Shown: piece after piece, positions 25,275 to 34,297 of the stretch | Position numbering within the stretch: the stretch's first letter is position 1 | Layout: every line of letters starts with the position of its first letter | Source of the DNA: Acinetobacter baumannii | GTDB taxonomy: Bacteria; Pseudomonadota; Gammaproteobacteria; Pseudomonadales; Moraxellaceae | Assembly: GCF_016508585.1 (NCBI RefSeq) | Contig: NZ_JADVOP010000014.1 | Location: 31,361 to 95,360, forward strand | Reading direction: 5' to 3' | Length of the DNA stretch: 64,000 bases | Notes under the pieces: generated by a model | The model's input: the letters and a program-made list of their open reading frames with translations, nothing else | Told to the model about the DNA's origin: nothing | Database searches by the model: none | Position numbers and translations under genes: made by a program

Positions 25275-26771
25275 TTAATTTAATGTTGGCATTGAAAATT
25301 GTGCGCCTTCACGAACATTGGTACTCGGCCAACGTTGAGTAATGGTTTTTCTGCGTGTATAGAAGCGAGCACCGTCTGGACCATATGCGTTTAAATCACC
25401 AAATAATGAGCGTTTCCAACCGCCAAAACTATGATAAGCCACAGGAACGGGGAGCGGAATATTAATTCCGACCATACCGACTTTGATGTGGTCACTGAAA
25501 TAGCGGGCTGCTTCACCATCACGAGTATAGATACATGTTCCGTTGCCATATTCATGCTGATCAATGAGATCCATGGCTTCTTGCATGGTTTTTACACGGA
25601 TGACTTGTAGTACGGGACCAAAGATTTCTTCTTTATAACTGGTCATATTGGGCTGGACCTGGTCGATTAATGTTGCACCAACATAAAAGCCATTTTCATA
25701 GCCAGATGGTGCTGCATTTCGACCATCAACAACAATTTTTGCACCTTGTTGTTCTGCGCTGCTGATATAACCTTCAACCTTTGCTTTATGCTGTGCAGTA
25801 ATGACGGGACCAAAGTCATTGTTTTTGTCTGAGTAGGGACCATATTTCAATGTACTGATTTCATTAGAGAGTTTTGAAATCATTTGGTCGGCAATCTCAT
25901 CGCCCACAGCAACTGCAACAGACAAAGCCATACAGCGTTCACCTGATGAACCAAAAGCCGCACCGAGTAAAGAGTTTACTACATTATCAAGATCTGCATC
26001 TGGCATGACGATCGCATGGTTTTTCGCACCTCCCAGTGCTTGGCAACGTTTACCTGCCGCCGTTGCAGTTTTATAAATGTATTCTGCAATAGGTGTTGAG
26101 CCTACAAAGCTCACCGCTTGGATACGTGTATCGTGCAGTAATGTGTCCACTGCTTCTTTGTCACCGTTAACCACATTGAGTACACCGTCAGGCAGTCCCG
26201 CTTCTTTAAGTAATTGTGCAATGAATAGGGTCGAAGATGGGTCTCGTTCAGACGGTTTTAAGACAAAGGTATTTCCACAGACAATCGCCATTGGGAACAT
26301 CCACAAAGGCACCATTACAGGAAAGTTAAAAGGGGTAATTCCTGCGACCACGCCTAAAGGTTGAAATTCACTCCAGGAATCAATTGACGGTCCAACATTT
26401 TTACTGAACTCACCTTTTAAAAACTCTGGTGCGCCACAGGCATATTCGACATTTTCAATGCCACGCTGTAGTTCTCCTGCTGCATCGTGCACGATTTTTC
26501 CGTGTTCCTCTCCAATCAATTGGCAAATTTTTTCAGCATTTTGTTCAAGCAATTCTTTGAATTTGAACATGACACGAGCACGTTTAAGCACTGGGGTATT
26601 ACGCCATTCAGGAAATGCTGCTTCAGCAGCAGCAATTGCTTCTTCAACTGTAGCTTTGCCTGCTAATGCGACTTCTTTGGTTTGCAAACCGAGTGATGGG
26701 TTGAAAACAGCTTGAGTTCTGGTGTATTCAGTATTTAAAGCACCGTTAATAAAATGTCCGATTAATTCCAT
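25275..26771 (-). CDS. mmsA: CoA-acylating methylmalonate-semialdehyde dehydrogenase
   Basis: 498 residues. Catalytic Cys280 is in SSGERCMALSVAV. The usual ALDH general-base Glu is replaced in LGGAKNHAIV, the hallmark of the CoA-dependent MMSDH branch, which turns methylmalonate or malonate semialdehyde into propionyl- or acetyl-CoA plus CO2. Asn149 lies in TPFNFP. The last gene of a minus-strand set behind an iron-dependent alcohol dehydrogenase and a GntP permease. No valine-pathway gene (mmsB, acyl-CoA dehydrogenase) is adjacent, so malonate semialdehyde from 3-hydroxypropionate or a similar source is an alternative substrate. Confidence 0.9.
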   Translation of the reverse strand: MELIGHFINGALNTEYTRTQAVFNPSLGLQTKEVALAGKATVEEAIAAAEAAFPEWRNTPVLKRARVMFKFKELLEQNAEKICQLIGEEHGKIVHDAAGELQRGIENVEYACGAPEFLKGEFSKNVGPSIDSWSEFQPLGVVAGITPFNFPVMVPLWMFPMAIVCGNTFVLKPSERDPSSTLFIAQLLKEAGLPDGVLNVVNGDKEAVDTLLHDTRIQAVSFVGSTPIAEYIYKTATAAGKRCQALGGAKNHAIVMPDADLDNVVNSLLGAAFGSSGERCMALSVAVAVGDEIADQMISKLSNEISTLKYGPYSDKNNDFGPVITAQHKAKVEGYISSAEQQGAKIVVDGRNAAPSGYENGFYVGATLIDQVQPNMTSYKEEIFGPVLQVIRVKTMQEAMDLIDQHEYGNGTCIYTRDGEAARYFSDHIKVGMVGINIPLPVPVAYHSFGGWKRSLFGDLNAYGPDGARFYTRRKTITQRWPSTNVREGAQFSMPTLN

Positions 26772-26818
26772 GTGGGGATATCCTCATTGTGATGAAAAAT
26801 AGTAAAGGTGGCGTTGAG

Positions 26819-27979
26819 TCATGACCAGAGTTTTTGGTAGAGCGAGACCATTTGTTCAACTGTAGGAACAATAGGATTATTTGATGGAGAACCTGAGGCG
26901 AGCGCTTGCTCCGCCATGGTTTGAACCACTTCATCAAAATATTTTTTGTCTACGCCAAACTCCGCCAGAGTCGGCACTTTGAGATCACGATTAATCTCGA
27001 TTAAGGTATTAATTAGTTTTTGATTTGCCACGTCATTTGAGTCATCAAAATGTGCGCAGCCCATTGCTTTGGCGCATTCTGCATAGCGTTCAGGTGCAGC
27101 TTCTATTGAGAATTCAGTGATCATCGGAAGCAGCATGGCATTCGATAAGCCATGTGGAACATGGAAAAAAGCACCGATAGGGCGGCTCATTCCATGCACC
27201 AAAGCGACCGAGGCATTGGAAAAGGCAATCCCTGCAAAAGTAGAGCCGAGCATCATTTTTTCGCGTGCCTGTTCATGATCAGGCTGGTGATAAACCACCT
27301 GCAAGTTCGGTCCGATGAGATTCATCGCAGCAATGGCTTGAGCATCACTATATGGGCTGGCTTTTTTACTGACATACGCTTCAATGGCATGGGTTAATGC
27401 ATCAATACCTGTATCTGCCGTGGTACGGGCAGGTAAAGACAGGGTTAACTCATAGTCAATGATGGCTGCAACCGGTAAAAATCCTAAACCTGCACAGAGC
27501 ATTTTTTCACTGGTGAGATCATTGGTAATAATGGTAAAACGAGTACATTCCGAGCCTGTGCCCGCTGTTGTAGGAATGGCAATAATTGGCAGCCCCATTT
27601 CATTGACTTGGCGGGGAAATTTATAGTCAGAAATTTTGCCACCATGTTTACTCAAAATGCTGATTGCTTTTGCACTGTCAATCGGGCTTCCGCCACCAAT
27701 TGCAATAATGGCATCATATTGGTGATTTTGAACATAGTGAACACCTGCTTCGATTGAGCCTGAAGTCGGTTCAGGAATTGTTTCATCAAAATAGTCGCTC
27801 TCTATTCCTGCTGCCTCGAGGATGTCTTGAATCTGTTGGATATAACCTAGCGTCACCATCATTTTGTCGGTAATGATGAGTGGCTTTTTCGCACCTAAAC
27901 TTTCAAGAATTGCCGGAAGCTTTGCTCTGGCATTTTTTCCAACTTCCATAATCCTTGGAAGATTAATTGAATGAGACAT
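26819..27979 (-). CDS. Iron-containing (group III) alcohol dehydrogenase
   Basis: 386 residues. The nucleotide-binding block is IIAIGGGSPIDSAKAI, and PTTAGTGSECT follows. Metal ligands are visible in DTGIDALTHAIEAYVS (Asp and His) and in VHGMSRPIGAFFHVPHG (two His). It is predicted to oxidise an alcohol or hydroxy acid to an aldehyde or semialdehyde. The semialdehyde would be a natural substrate for the dehydrogenase 47 bp downstream. The import partner would be the GntP permease upstream. All three are on the same strand with short gaps, so one transcript is likely. Confidence 0.88.
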   Translation of the reverse strand: MSHSINLPRIMEVGKNARAKLPAILESLGAKKPLIITDKMMVTLGYIQQIQDILEAAGIESDYFDETIPEPTSGSIEAGVHYVQNHQYDAIIAIGGGSPIDSAKAISILSKHGGKISDYKFPRQVNEMGLPIIAIPTTAGTGSECTRFTIITNDLTSEKMLCAGLGFLPVAAIIDYELTLSLPARTTADTGIDALTHAIEAYVSKKASPYSDAQAIAAMNLIGPNLQVVYHQPDHEQAREKMMLGSTFAGIAFSNASVALVHGMSRPIGAFFHVPHGLSNAMLLPMITEFSIEAAPERYAECAKAMGCAHFDDSNDVANQKLINTLIEINRDLKVPTLAEFGVDKKYFDEVVQTMAEQALASGSPSNNPIVPTVEQMVSLYQKLWS

Positions 27980-28011
27980 TTTTTATTCCTTTCGTAATGA
28001 ATGATGGGTTT

Positions 28012-29403
28012 TTAAAATGAACCGAATAATGTTCCCAATGTAATCACGCCACACAGCGCAATCAGTGGAATAATGACAGCGACCACAAACATGTCGTAAT
28101 AGGATTGTTTGTGTGTCAAACCACATAAGGTAATAATGGTGATGACTGCACCATTGTGCGGAAGTGAATCCAGTGCGCCAGAAGCCATAGACGCGACACG
28201 GTGCATCAGTTCTTGAGAAATACCGTGCTCAATCGCGAGATTCTTATAGGTCTCTCCCATGGTATTGAGTGCAATACTCAATCCCCCAGACGCGGAACCA
28301 GTGATGCCTGCCAATACGTTGATCACAATGGCTTCAGAAATCAGCGGGTTGTTCGGTGCAATACCGACCAAGAAGTCACGTAAGATAATGAAACCCGCCA
28401 ATGATGCGATGACTGAACCATAGCCGACTTCAGAGGCGGTATTGAAAATAGGCAGAAAGGAGGAGGAAACACCTTGCTGAATGGAGTCTTTAATATCAAC
28501 AATGGCTTTCCAGTTGAGCACGATAATGCTCAGACAGGCCAAGACCAAGGCACAAATAATTGCCCACAATCCAATCACTGAATTCAATGAAGTATTGCCA
28601 AACTGATCTGTAGCTAGATAGGCAGTGTCCAACGAAGGTAAAATTAATTTAGTCAGCACTAAGTTGGTGATAATTACAATTAAAATTGGTGCAAATGCAA
28701 TGATCAGACTTGGATTTGATTTCACCAACTTTGTTTCAAAATGAGTTTCCAGATGGTTGCCATAACCTTCTTTATTGCGGTCTGCTTGGGCAATACGTCG
28801 ATTTAACCACCACATGCCAGTCAATAAGATAAAAATTGACGCTAAAGTACCGAGACCAGGTGCTGCGTATAGATCCGTGTTAAAGAAAGGCATTGGGATC
28901 GCATTTTGAATCGCCGGTGTGCCGGGCAGCGCAGTCATGGTAAAAGTGAGTGCGCCCAGCATAATCGCTGCTGGAATTAAGCGTTTAGGGATACCCAGCT
29001 CTTTAAATAATGCCGAAGCAATTGGAAATACAGCAAAACCAACAACAAAAAGAGAAACGCCGCCATAGGTTAGAATCGCGCAGGACAGCACAATAGATAA
29101 CATGGCACGACGGTGTCCCAATTTGTCAACAAAAAAGTTGGCAATGGTTTGGGCAGAACCAGAGTCATCCATTAATTTTCCAAATATTGCACCCAATAAA
29201 AAGAGTGGAAAATATTTGATGATATAACCGCCTAAGCCAGTCATGAACACCTGGGAGTAAAAACCCAGCAATTCATTACTTAGCCCACTCCAAGCCACTG
29301 CAAATAATGCAAGTAGTGGAGCAAGTACAATAACGCTAAATCCTCTATACGCTAAATACATCAGCAATATTAAGGACAAGACTATTCCAATTAGTCCTAT
29401 CAT
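28012..29403 (-). CDS. GntP-family permease
   Basis: 463 residues, about twelve hydrophobic helices. The N-terminus LIGIVLSLILLMYLAYRGFSV and the block GKLMDDSGSAQTIANFF are typical of gluconate:H+ symporters of the GntP family, whose members also carry hydroxybutyrate and other hydroxy-carboxylates. It is first in the minus-strand run. A palindrome lies 28 bp upstream of its start. It is inferred to import the hydroxy acid oxidised by the two dehydrogenases. Confidence 0.87.
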   Translation of the reverse strand: MIGLIGIVLSLILLMYLAYRGFSVIVLAPLLALFAVAWSGLSNELLGFYSQVFMTGLGGYIIKYFPLFLLGAIFGKLMDDSGSAQTIANFFVDKLGHRRAMLSIVLSCAILTYGGVSLFVVGFAVFPIASALFKELGIPKRLIPAAIMLGALTFTMTALPGTPAIQNAIPMPFFNTDLYAAPGLGTLASIFILLTGMWWLNRRIAQADRNKEGYGNHLETHFETKLVKSNPSLIIAFAPILIVIITNLVLTKLILPSLDTAYLATDQFGNTSLNSVIGLWAIICALVLACLSIIVLNWKAIVDIKDSIQQGVSSSFLPIFNTASEVGYGSVIASLAGFIILRDFLVGIAPNNPLISEAIVINVLAGITGSASGGLSIALNTMGETYKNLAIEHGISQELMHRVASMASGALDSLPHNGAVITIITLCGLTHKQSYYDMFVVAVIIPLIALCGVITLGTLFGSF

Positions 29404-29430
29404 TTTTATACATCCTGTTTTTCATTCTAT

Positions 29431-29451
29431 AATGATACGATTTGTATCGTT
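29431..29451. promoter_or_regulatory. Candidate operator upstream of the GntP-ADH-mmsA run
   Basis: AATGATAC and GTATCGTT flank GATTT, giving an imperfect 21-bp dyad (one mismatch between the arms) 28 bp before the permease start. The position suits a repressor site. The IclR protein at 24466 is the likely but unproven binder. Confidence 0.5.
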
Positions 29452-29839
29452 ATTAATGTATATAATTTAATCTTGATGATGTCAACAAAAAATTCAAATG
29501 GTAATTCTCGTTAGAGTAGTGTGAAGAATAATGTGATGTGATTACATTTTTAAAAAGTTAAATAATTTTAAATTAATGATTTATTTATTGATTTTATCGG
29601 TTGTTTAAAATTTTGTAGGCGCAATATGGATTGAAGCAAAGAGATTCTTTCACTGTCTGCCATCATTGGGATCGGAGCGGTTCACGAAAAATAAATAAAG
29701 AGCGGGGCTTGGGATGAGATGGAATAAATATATTCTTATTGAGGGCAGAATGTATCCAAGATCATTTTTAGAAATGAAAATACAAATAAATTTAGAATTA
29801 CAACACACGGGGAAAATGAGAAAGCAGCAAAATTCGGTA
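29452..29839. other. Gene-free stretch between GntP and NTF2-like genes
   Basis: About 390 bp. The left half is very AT-rich. The right half (about 29640-29840) is less so and has a 67-codon minus-strand frame with no ribosome site, no family features and odd composition, so I do not call it a gene. Confidence 0.55.
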
Positions 29840-29880
29840 TGCCCTATATCCATTTGATTAATTCAATGGGACATAGGGCA
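29840..29880 (-). terminator. Hairpin downstream of the NTF2-like gene
   Basis: TGCCCTATATCC-ATT pairs with AATGGGACATAGGGCA (one G-T pair and one bulged base). It lies 25 bp beyond the stop of the minus-strand gene. The T-tract is interrupted (ATACCGAATTTT). Confidence 0.55.
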
Positions 29881-29904
29881 CAATCTTTTCATCGAGGGCA
29901 GATT

Positions 29905-30297
29905 TTAGGATAAAAAAGTTTCCTGTAAATAACTCCAAAGCATCTTTCCTTCAATTTCCTCAATCAATGCACATGATCGGCGGATGAGCACACTGGAAGA
30001 TTTGGTGTGTTTTTCAGTATAGCTGAGCACAATGGCATTTGGGTGCTGTAAAAGTACCTGCTCATCATAGATTTCAATCTGAAGATCAGGCATTTTTCCT
30101 TGATTATTTGCGAACAACCCTTTGACTTCTTGAAGTTTAATCCGTTTTCCTGCTGCACCGATCATTTCAAAATGATCTGCAAAATAATCAATCAGTAGGG
30201 GAAGATCTTGTTCTGAATGTTGTCCAGTAAAAATCTTTTCGATCAATACATGCATTGTATGTATACTTTCGATTGCATGTTCTTTTAAAAGTGCCAT
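29905..30297 (-). CDS. NTF2-like/SnoaL-type small protein of unknown function
   Basis: 130 residues from the ATG at 30297, which has GGAA about 6 nt upstream. The ATG four codons earlier (30309) lacks a ribosome site. An N-terminal helix, then ALLIDYFADHFEMIG-type and VLLQHPNAIVLSYTEKH strands, then IEEIEGKMLWSYLQE give the alpha+beta pattern of an NTF2-like fold used in nutrient or epoxide and ketosteroid chemistry. No clear catalytic residue can be assigned. It stands alone, divergent from the MFS gene at 30662. Confidence 0.6.
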   Translation of the reverse strand: MALLKEHAIESIHTMHVLIEKIFTGQHSEQDLPLLIDYFADHFEMIGAAGKRIKLQEVKGLFANNQGKMPDLQIEIYDEQVLLQHPNAIVLSYTEKHTKSSSVLIRRSCALIEEIEGKMLWSYLQETFLS

Positions 30298-30309
30298 ATC
30301 CGTTTCCAT

Positions 30310-30661
30310 TTAAAAATTTTTTATGCTTTATATTTTATTGCAAAAATAAATGTAAAATTCAATATAAATTTAAAAAATATATTTTGGTCAATGATGCCAG
30401 TGAACAATAAAAAATTAATTTTCAGATACTTAATTAATTTTTAAATTATTTTTCATACTGAGGTAATTCAGGAATAGCTAAAATAGCAAAAAAGGTATAA
30501 CTTTATACCTGAATTATTATGGAAAATTCCATGTAAAAATAATAATTATAGGACATGATGATTCACCTTATTGAAGATGACTGGAAAAGGAGATGTGTTC
30601 TGGTCACAAGACCCTTCAATAAGAAGACCCATTAGAACAATAGTATGGACAAGGAAGAAAG
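30310..30661. other. AT-rich intergenic stretch with a long inverted repeat
   Basis: About 350 bp without a gene. CTTATTGAAG (30567-30576) and CTTCAATAAG (30614-30623) are exact 10-bp arms 37 bp apart, 39-95 bp before the MFS start. They could form a leader hairpin or bind a dimeric regulator. Nothing else recognised. Confidence 0.45.
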
Positions 30662-32005
30662 ATGGATACTCATACAACCGAGCCAACAAGGGCTCAATCC
30701 AATATATACGCGTGGTATGTGGTTTTACTGTGTATGTTGGCCTATATATTTTCATTTATTGATCGACAGATATTGGCACTGATGATTGAGCCAATTAAAG
30801 CTGATCTTGGTCTGTCAGATACCCAGTTTAGCTTATTGCATGGTTTAGCATTTTCATTGTTTTATGCTTTTATGGGCTTACCCCTGGCTTATCTGGCAGA
30901 TCGATTTTCACGACCAAAAATTATCGCAATTGGTGTGGTTTTCTGGAGTATCGCAACGGCATTTTGTGGGCTGAGTAAAAACTTTATTCAACTGTTTCTA
31001 AGCCGTATGGGCGTAGGTGTAGGCGAGGCTGCCTTATCTCCAGCCGCCTATTCGATGTTTAGTGATATGTTCAGTAAGGATAAATTGGGGAGAGCGGTTG
31101 CGGTATATTCAATAGGATCTTTTGTTGGCGGCGGTATTGCCTTTCTGGTCGGTGGATATGTGATTGGTTTGCTCAAAAATATGGACACGATACTGATCCC
31201 GGTTTTTGGTGCATTAAAAGCCTGGCAGGCCGCTTTTATTATTGTCGGTTTACCGGGAGTATTTATTGGATTATTGGTATTACTCACCGTTAGAGAACCA
31301 AAACGTAAAGGGCAACGCTTAAATGCACAAGGTCAAGTGGAAAAAACCAGCATGCGCGATGCTTTCAAATTTATTAAAAAGCATGCACAAACATTTAGAT
31401 GCCATTATTTGGGTTTCACCTTTTATGCGATGGCGTTGTACTGTTTAATCAGTTGGTCGCCAGCATTTTATATGCGCAAATTTGGACTTACTCCAACAGA
31501 AGCAGGCTATATGCTTGGAAGTGTTTTACTGGTGGCAAATATTTTAGGAGTATTCTGCGCAGGATGGTTAAATGACTGGTTTATTCAAAAAGGACGTAAA
31601 GATGCACCCATGATTACGGGTGTGATTGGAATTGTCGGCTTAATTTTACCCATGATGATATTTAGCCAAGTCAATCAATTGTGGCTTTCTGTTGTCTTCC
31701 TTGTACCTGCAATGTTTTTTGCATCTTTCCCGATGCCAATTTCAACTACAGCAATGCAAATGCTGGCGCCAAACCAACTGCGTGCCCAAATTTCGGCCAT
31801 TTTTTTGCTGATCAGTAATCTGGTTGCCGTTGGAATAGGTACAACTTTGGTGGCATTAATTACTGATAAAGTCTTTGAAAACCCGTTGATGGTCGGAACT
31901 TCATTGACCATTGTTGGAACCATATCATGCATATTGGCGTTTATTTTATTGAAAAAAGGCTGTCAGGCATTCAGTGACAGTATGCAAAGGGAACATGCTT
32001 CATGA
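30662..32005 (+). CDS. MFS transporter, Spinster-like
   Basis: 447 residues, 12 helices. FSFIDRQILALMIEPIKADLGLSDTQFSLLHGLAF and GLPLAYLADRFSRPKII are characteristic of Spinster-type and related MFS carriers in Proteobacteria. GVGVGEAALSPAAYSMFSD follows. AAGGAAG lies 5 nt before the ATG. It precedes an AraC regulator and the opine-dehydrogenase-like pair, so it probably imports their substrate. A role in aromatic-acid import for the nearby iac cluster is a second possibility. A hairpin follows the gene. Confidence 0.86.
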   Translation: MDTHTTEPTRAQSNIYAWYVVLLCMLAYIFSFIDRQILALMIEPIKADLGLSDTQFSLLHGLAFSLFYAFMGLPLAYLADRFSRPKIIAIGVVFWSIATAFCGLSKNFIQLFLSRMGVGVGEAALSPAAYSMFSDMFSKDKLGRAVAVYSIGSFVGGGIAFLVGGYVIGLLKNMDTILIPVFGALKAWQAAFIIVGLPGVFIGLLVLLTVREPKRKGQRLNAQGQVEKTSMRDAFKFIKKHAQTFRCHYLGFTFYAMALYCLISWSPAFYMRKFGLTPTEAGYMLGSVLLVANILGVFCAGWLNDWFIQKGRKDAPMITGVIGIVGLILPMMIFSQVNQLWLSVVFLVPAMFFASFPMPISTTAMQMLAPNQLRAQISAIFLLISNLVAVGIGTTLVALITDKVFENPLMVGTSLTIVGTISCILAFILLKKGCQAFSDSMQREHAS

Positions 32006-32030
32006 AATAGCCGTGTTTGATAAACCATCA

Positions 32031-32055
32031 GCGCCCATTCTTTTGTAATGGGCGC
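32031..32055 (+). terminator. Terminator-like hairpin after the Spinster-type MFS gene
   Basis: GCGCCCATT and AATGGGCGC form a perfect GC-rich 9-bp stem around CTTTTGT. No long T-tract follows, so efficiency is uncertain. Confidence 0.55.
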
Positions 32056-32092
32056 AGCTGTTGATTTGATCAATCCATAACAAGGGAGTGTA

Positions 32093-33091
32093 ATGATGGA
32101 AATATCTGTCAAACTGAATCACCTTCATTATCTGGATGAATTTTTATTATTGAAATCCGATGACTATCAGACCATTAAAGCGCAAATCAGCCATTATTTA
32201 TGTCCGCATCATTTTGATGTTGCCTTAAAAGAGCCCTTGAATACACGCTTAAATGGTTTTAGCTTTGGAAATAATGCGCTATACGATTTGAAATATAGTG
32301 CGCCCGTGATGATTACGATTGATGAGCGATCTAACTTTTATTTATTCCGACTTACCCTTGAAGGTCAATGCAAAGTCAGTGTAGCAAATCAACATCTGCT
32401 GCAATCCGTTGGAATTATGTCCGTCACACATCCCTATACACGGCAGCAGATTGTCACCAACCAGGACTGTCGCAATATTATTCTAAAATTGTCACAGCAT
32501 GACGTGGAAGCACAGTTATGTCATATGTTGGGACATTCGGCTCAAGCTCCGCTTCAGTTTGATACTTCGCCATCTTGTACGGCTGAGGGCATGGATGCAG
32601 TGATCGAAACGCTCAATTATCTGTGTCATGCCTATTATCATATTCACAATTGGCAGTTTATTTCGAGCAGTTTTACCCAGTATCTGATTGAATTGATTTT
32701 ACTCAAAATTCCAAACAACTATAGTGAGCGGCTGCGTATTCAAGGTCAGCAGCTTTTACCACGTTATCTAAAAAAAGCCCAACAGTATATTCAAGATCAA
32801 TTACAGCAACCAATTTCATTATCCAGTTTGAGCCAACACTGTGATGTGTCGATCCGTACATTGCAAAAAGGCTTTGGACAATATTTACAGCAAACACCTG
32901 TGGAATATATCCGTGAGCAACGATTAAAACATGTCCATCAGGCTTTGCAAGCGACACAAGTCAATGAAACGGTTACAGATATTTTATTGCGTTACGGTAT
33001 CCAGAGTTTTGGACATTTTTCAACAATTTATAAAAAACGTTATGGCTGTTCGCCCTCTCAGACCTTAAAAATGAATGTTCCGCTCAACTAA
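32093..33091 (+). CDS. AraC-family transcriptional regulator (AraC_binding_2 type)
   Basis: 332 residues. The N-terminal half is a cupin-like ligand domain with LTLEGQCKVS and SVGIMSVTHPYTRQQI. The C-terminal 100 residues carry two helix-turn-helix motifs (LSSLSQHCDVSIRTLQKGFGQYLQQTPVEYIR and ending YGIQSFGHFSTIYKKRYGCSPSQTL). GGGAG lies before the start. Flanked by the MFS carrier and the opine-dehydrogenase-like gene in the same direction, it is probably their activator. Confidence 0.86.
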   Translation: MMEISVKLNHLHYLDEFLLLKSDDYQTIKAQISHYLCPHHFDVALKEPLNTRLNGFSFGNNALYDLKYSAPVMITIDERSNFYLFRLTLEGQCKVSVANQHLLQSVGIMSVTHPYTRQQIVTNQDCRNIILKLSQHDVEAQLCHMLGHSAQAPLQFDTSPSCTAEGMDAVIETLNYLCHAYYHIHNWQFISSSFTQYLIELILLKIPNNYSERLRIQGQQLLPRYLKKAQQYIQDQLQQPISLSSLSQHCDVSIRTLQKGFGQYLQQTPVEYIREQRLKHVHQALQATQVNETVTDILLRYGIQSFGHFSTIYKKRYGCSPSQTLKMNVPLN

Positions 33092-33189
33092 AAATGCCTG
33101 CGTAAATTGAATAAGCACTGCGCATTTGGATAAGCCAGATGTTTATGTCTGACCTATGATGAATTGAAAGAGAATCATCAGGAGAGATC

Positions 33190-34296
33190 ATGAAAATTAC
33201 AGTACTCGGCGGTGGGCATGGATGCTATGCAGCTGCAGCAGAAATGGCAGAAAAAGGGCATGATGTGGTGTTATGGCGCCGTGATTCAACAGCGTTAAAT
33301 CAATTCGCCATGACAGGTCAATTGAAAGTGAAGGATTATCAGGGAGATCGAACCTTAACAGTCGGCTTTGAACAGAGCCAGATCAACTTGACTCATGACT
33401 TACAGGATGCCATTCAGCATGCAGAATTAATCATTATTCCTCTGCCAGCCACAACACATGAAGATTTAGCACAACAAGCGGCAAAATTTTTTCAAGCTGG
33501 GCAGGTGGTGTTTTTGCCTCCTGCGACATTTGGCAGTTTTATTTTTGCCAAAGCCATGCGGGATGCGGGGAATCATGCAGAAGTGGCTTTCGCAGAAACC
33601 GGGACTTTACCGTATTTGGTGCGTAAACATGGGGTCAATCAAATTGTAATCAGTGGTTATGCCACGAGATTGCCGACGGGTGTGTTTCCAAGAGCATTGT
33701 CAGAACATGCTTTTCGACAGCTGAAACAGGCTTATCCAAGTGTAGAGCCGATTGAAGATGGTTTGAGCGGAGCTTTGATGAATGCCGGACCAATCATTCA
33801 TCCCCCTTTGATTCTCATGAATGCTGGACCATTGGAGCATTTTGAAGCTTGGGATATTCACAATGAAGGTACGCAGCCTTCAATTCGACGTGTGACCAAT
33901 CAACTGGATGCTGAGCGAATGCAGGTCCGTGAAGCATTGGGTTATGCTGCACCTCATTTCCCTTTGGCGGATCACTACAATCAAGCTGATGAGGGAGATG
34001 AATGGATGTATGGGCGAGGTGCTCATGGCAAATTAACCGATAGTGGCGATTGGCGAGAAGATATTGATCTAAAGTCGCACCGTTATATGTTGGAAGACAC
34101 GCGTTTGGGACTATCCTTTTTAGTTTCGGTAGGACGCTGGGTCGGTGTCGCAACCCCTGTCGCGGAAGGTTTACTGAATATAGCTTCTGCAATTACTGGA
34201 AAAGATTTATATCAGGAAGGTCGAACATTTGAAAATTTAGGGCTTGCCGATCACAGTAAAGCAGCGTTGCAAGCGATGTTGTTGCAAGGAGTTTAG
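33190..34296 (+). CDS. NAD/NADP octopine/nopaline dehydrogenase family protein
   Basis: 368 residues. The N-terminal Rossmann domain has ITVLGGGHGCYAAAAEMAEKGHDV. The C-terminal helical octopine-dehydrogenase domain starts near residue 185 with the conserved GALMNAGPIIHPPLILMNAGP, which includes the His expected at the active site. These enzymes interconvert N-(carboxyalkyl) amino acids with an amino acid plus a 2-oxo acid, or related 2-hydroxy/2-oxo acids. The next gene starts one base after this stop, so the two are coupled. The substrate is unknown. The context suggests breakdown rather than synthesis. Confidence 0.83.
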   Translation: MKITVLGGGHGCYAAAAEMAEKGHDVVLWRRDSTALNQFAMTGQLKVKDYQGDRTLTVGFEQSQINLTHDLQDAIQHAELIIIPLPATTHEDLAQQAAKFFQAGQVVFLPPATFGSFIFAKAMRDAGNHAEVAFAETGTLPYLVRKHGVNQIVISGYATRLPTGVFPRALSEHAFRQLKQAYPSVEPIEDGLSGALMNAGPIIHPPLILMNAGPLEHFEAWDIHNEGTQPSIRRVTNQLDAERMQVREALGYAAPHFPLADHYNQADEGDEWMYGRGAHGKLTDSGDWREDIDLKSHRYMLEDTRLGLSFLVSVGRWVGVATPVAEGLLNIASAITGKDLYQEGRTFENLGLADHSKAALQAMLLQGV

Positions 34297-34297
34297 T

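Noticed and set aside
29650..29853. 67-residue minus-strand open frame
   Set aside because: No ribosome site, no signal peptide or family motif and unusual residue content. Likely chance.
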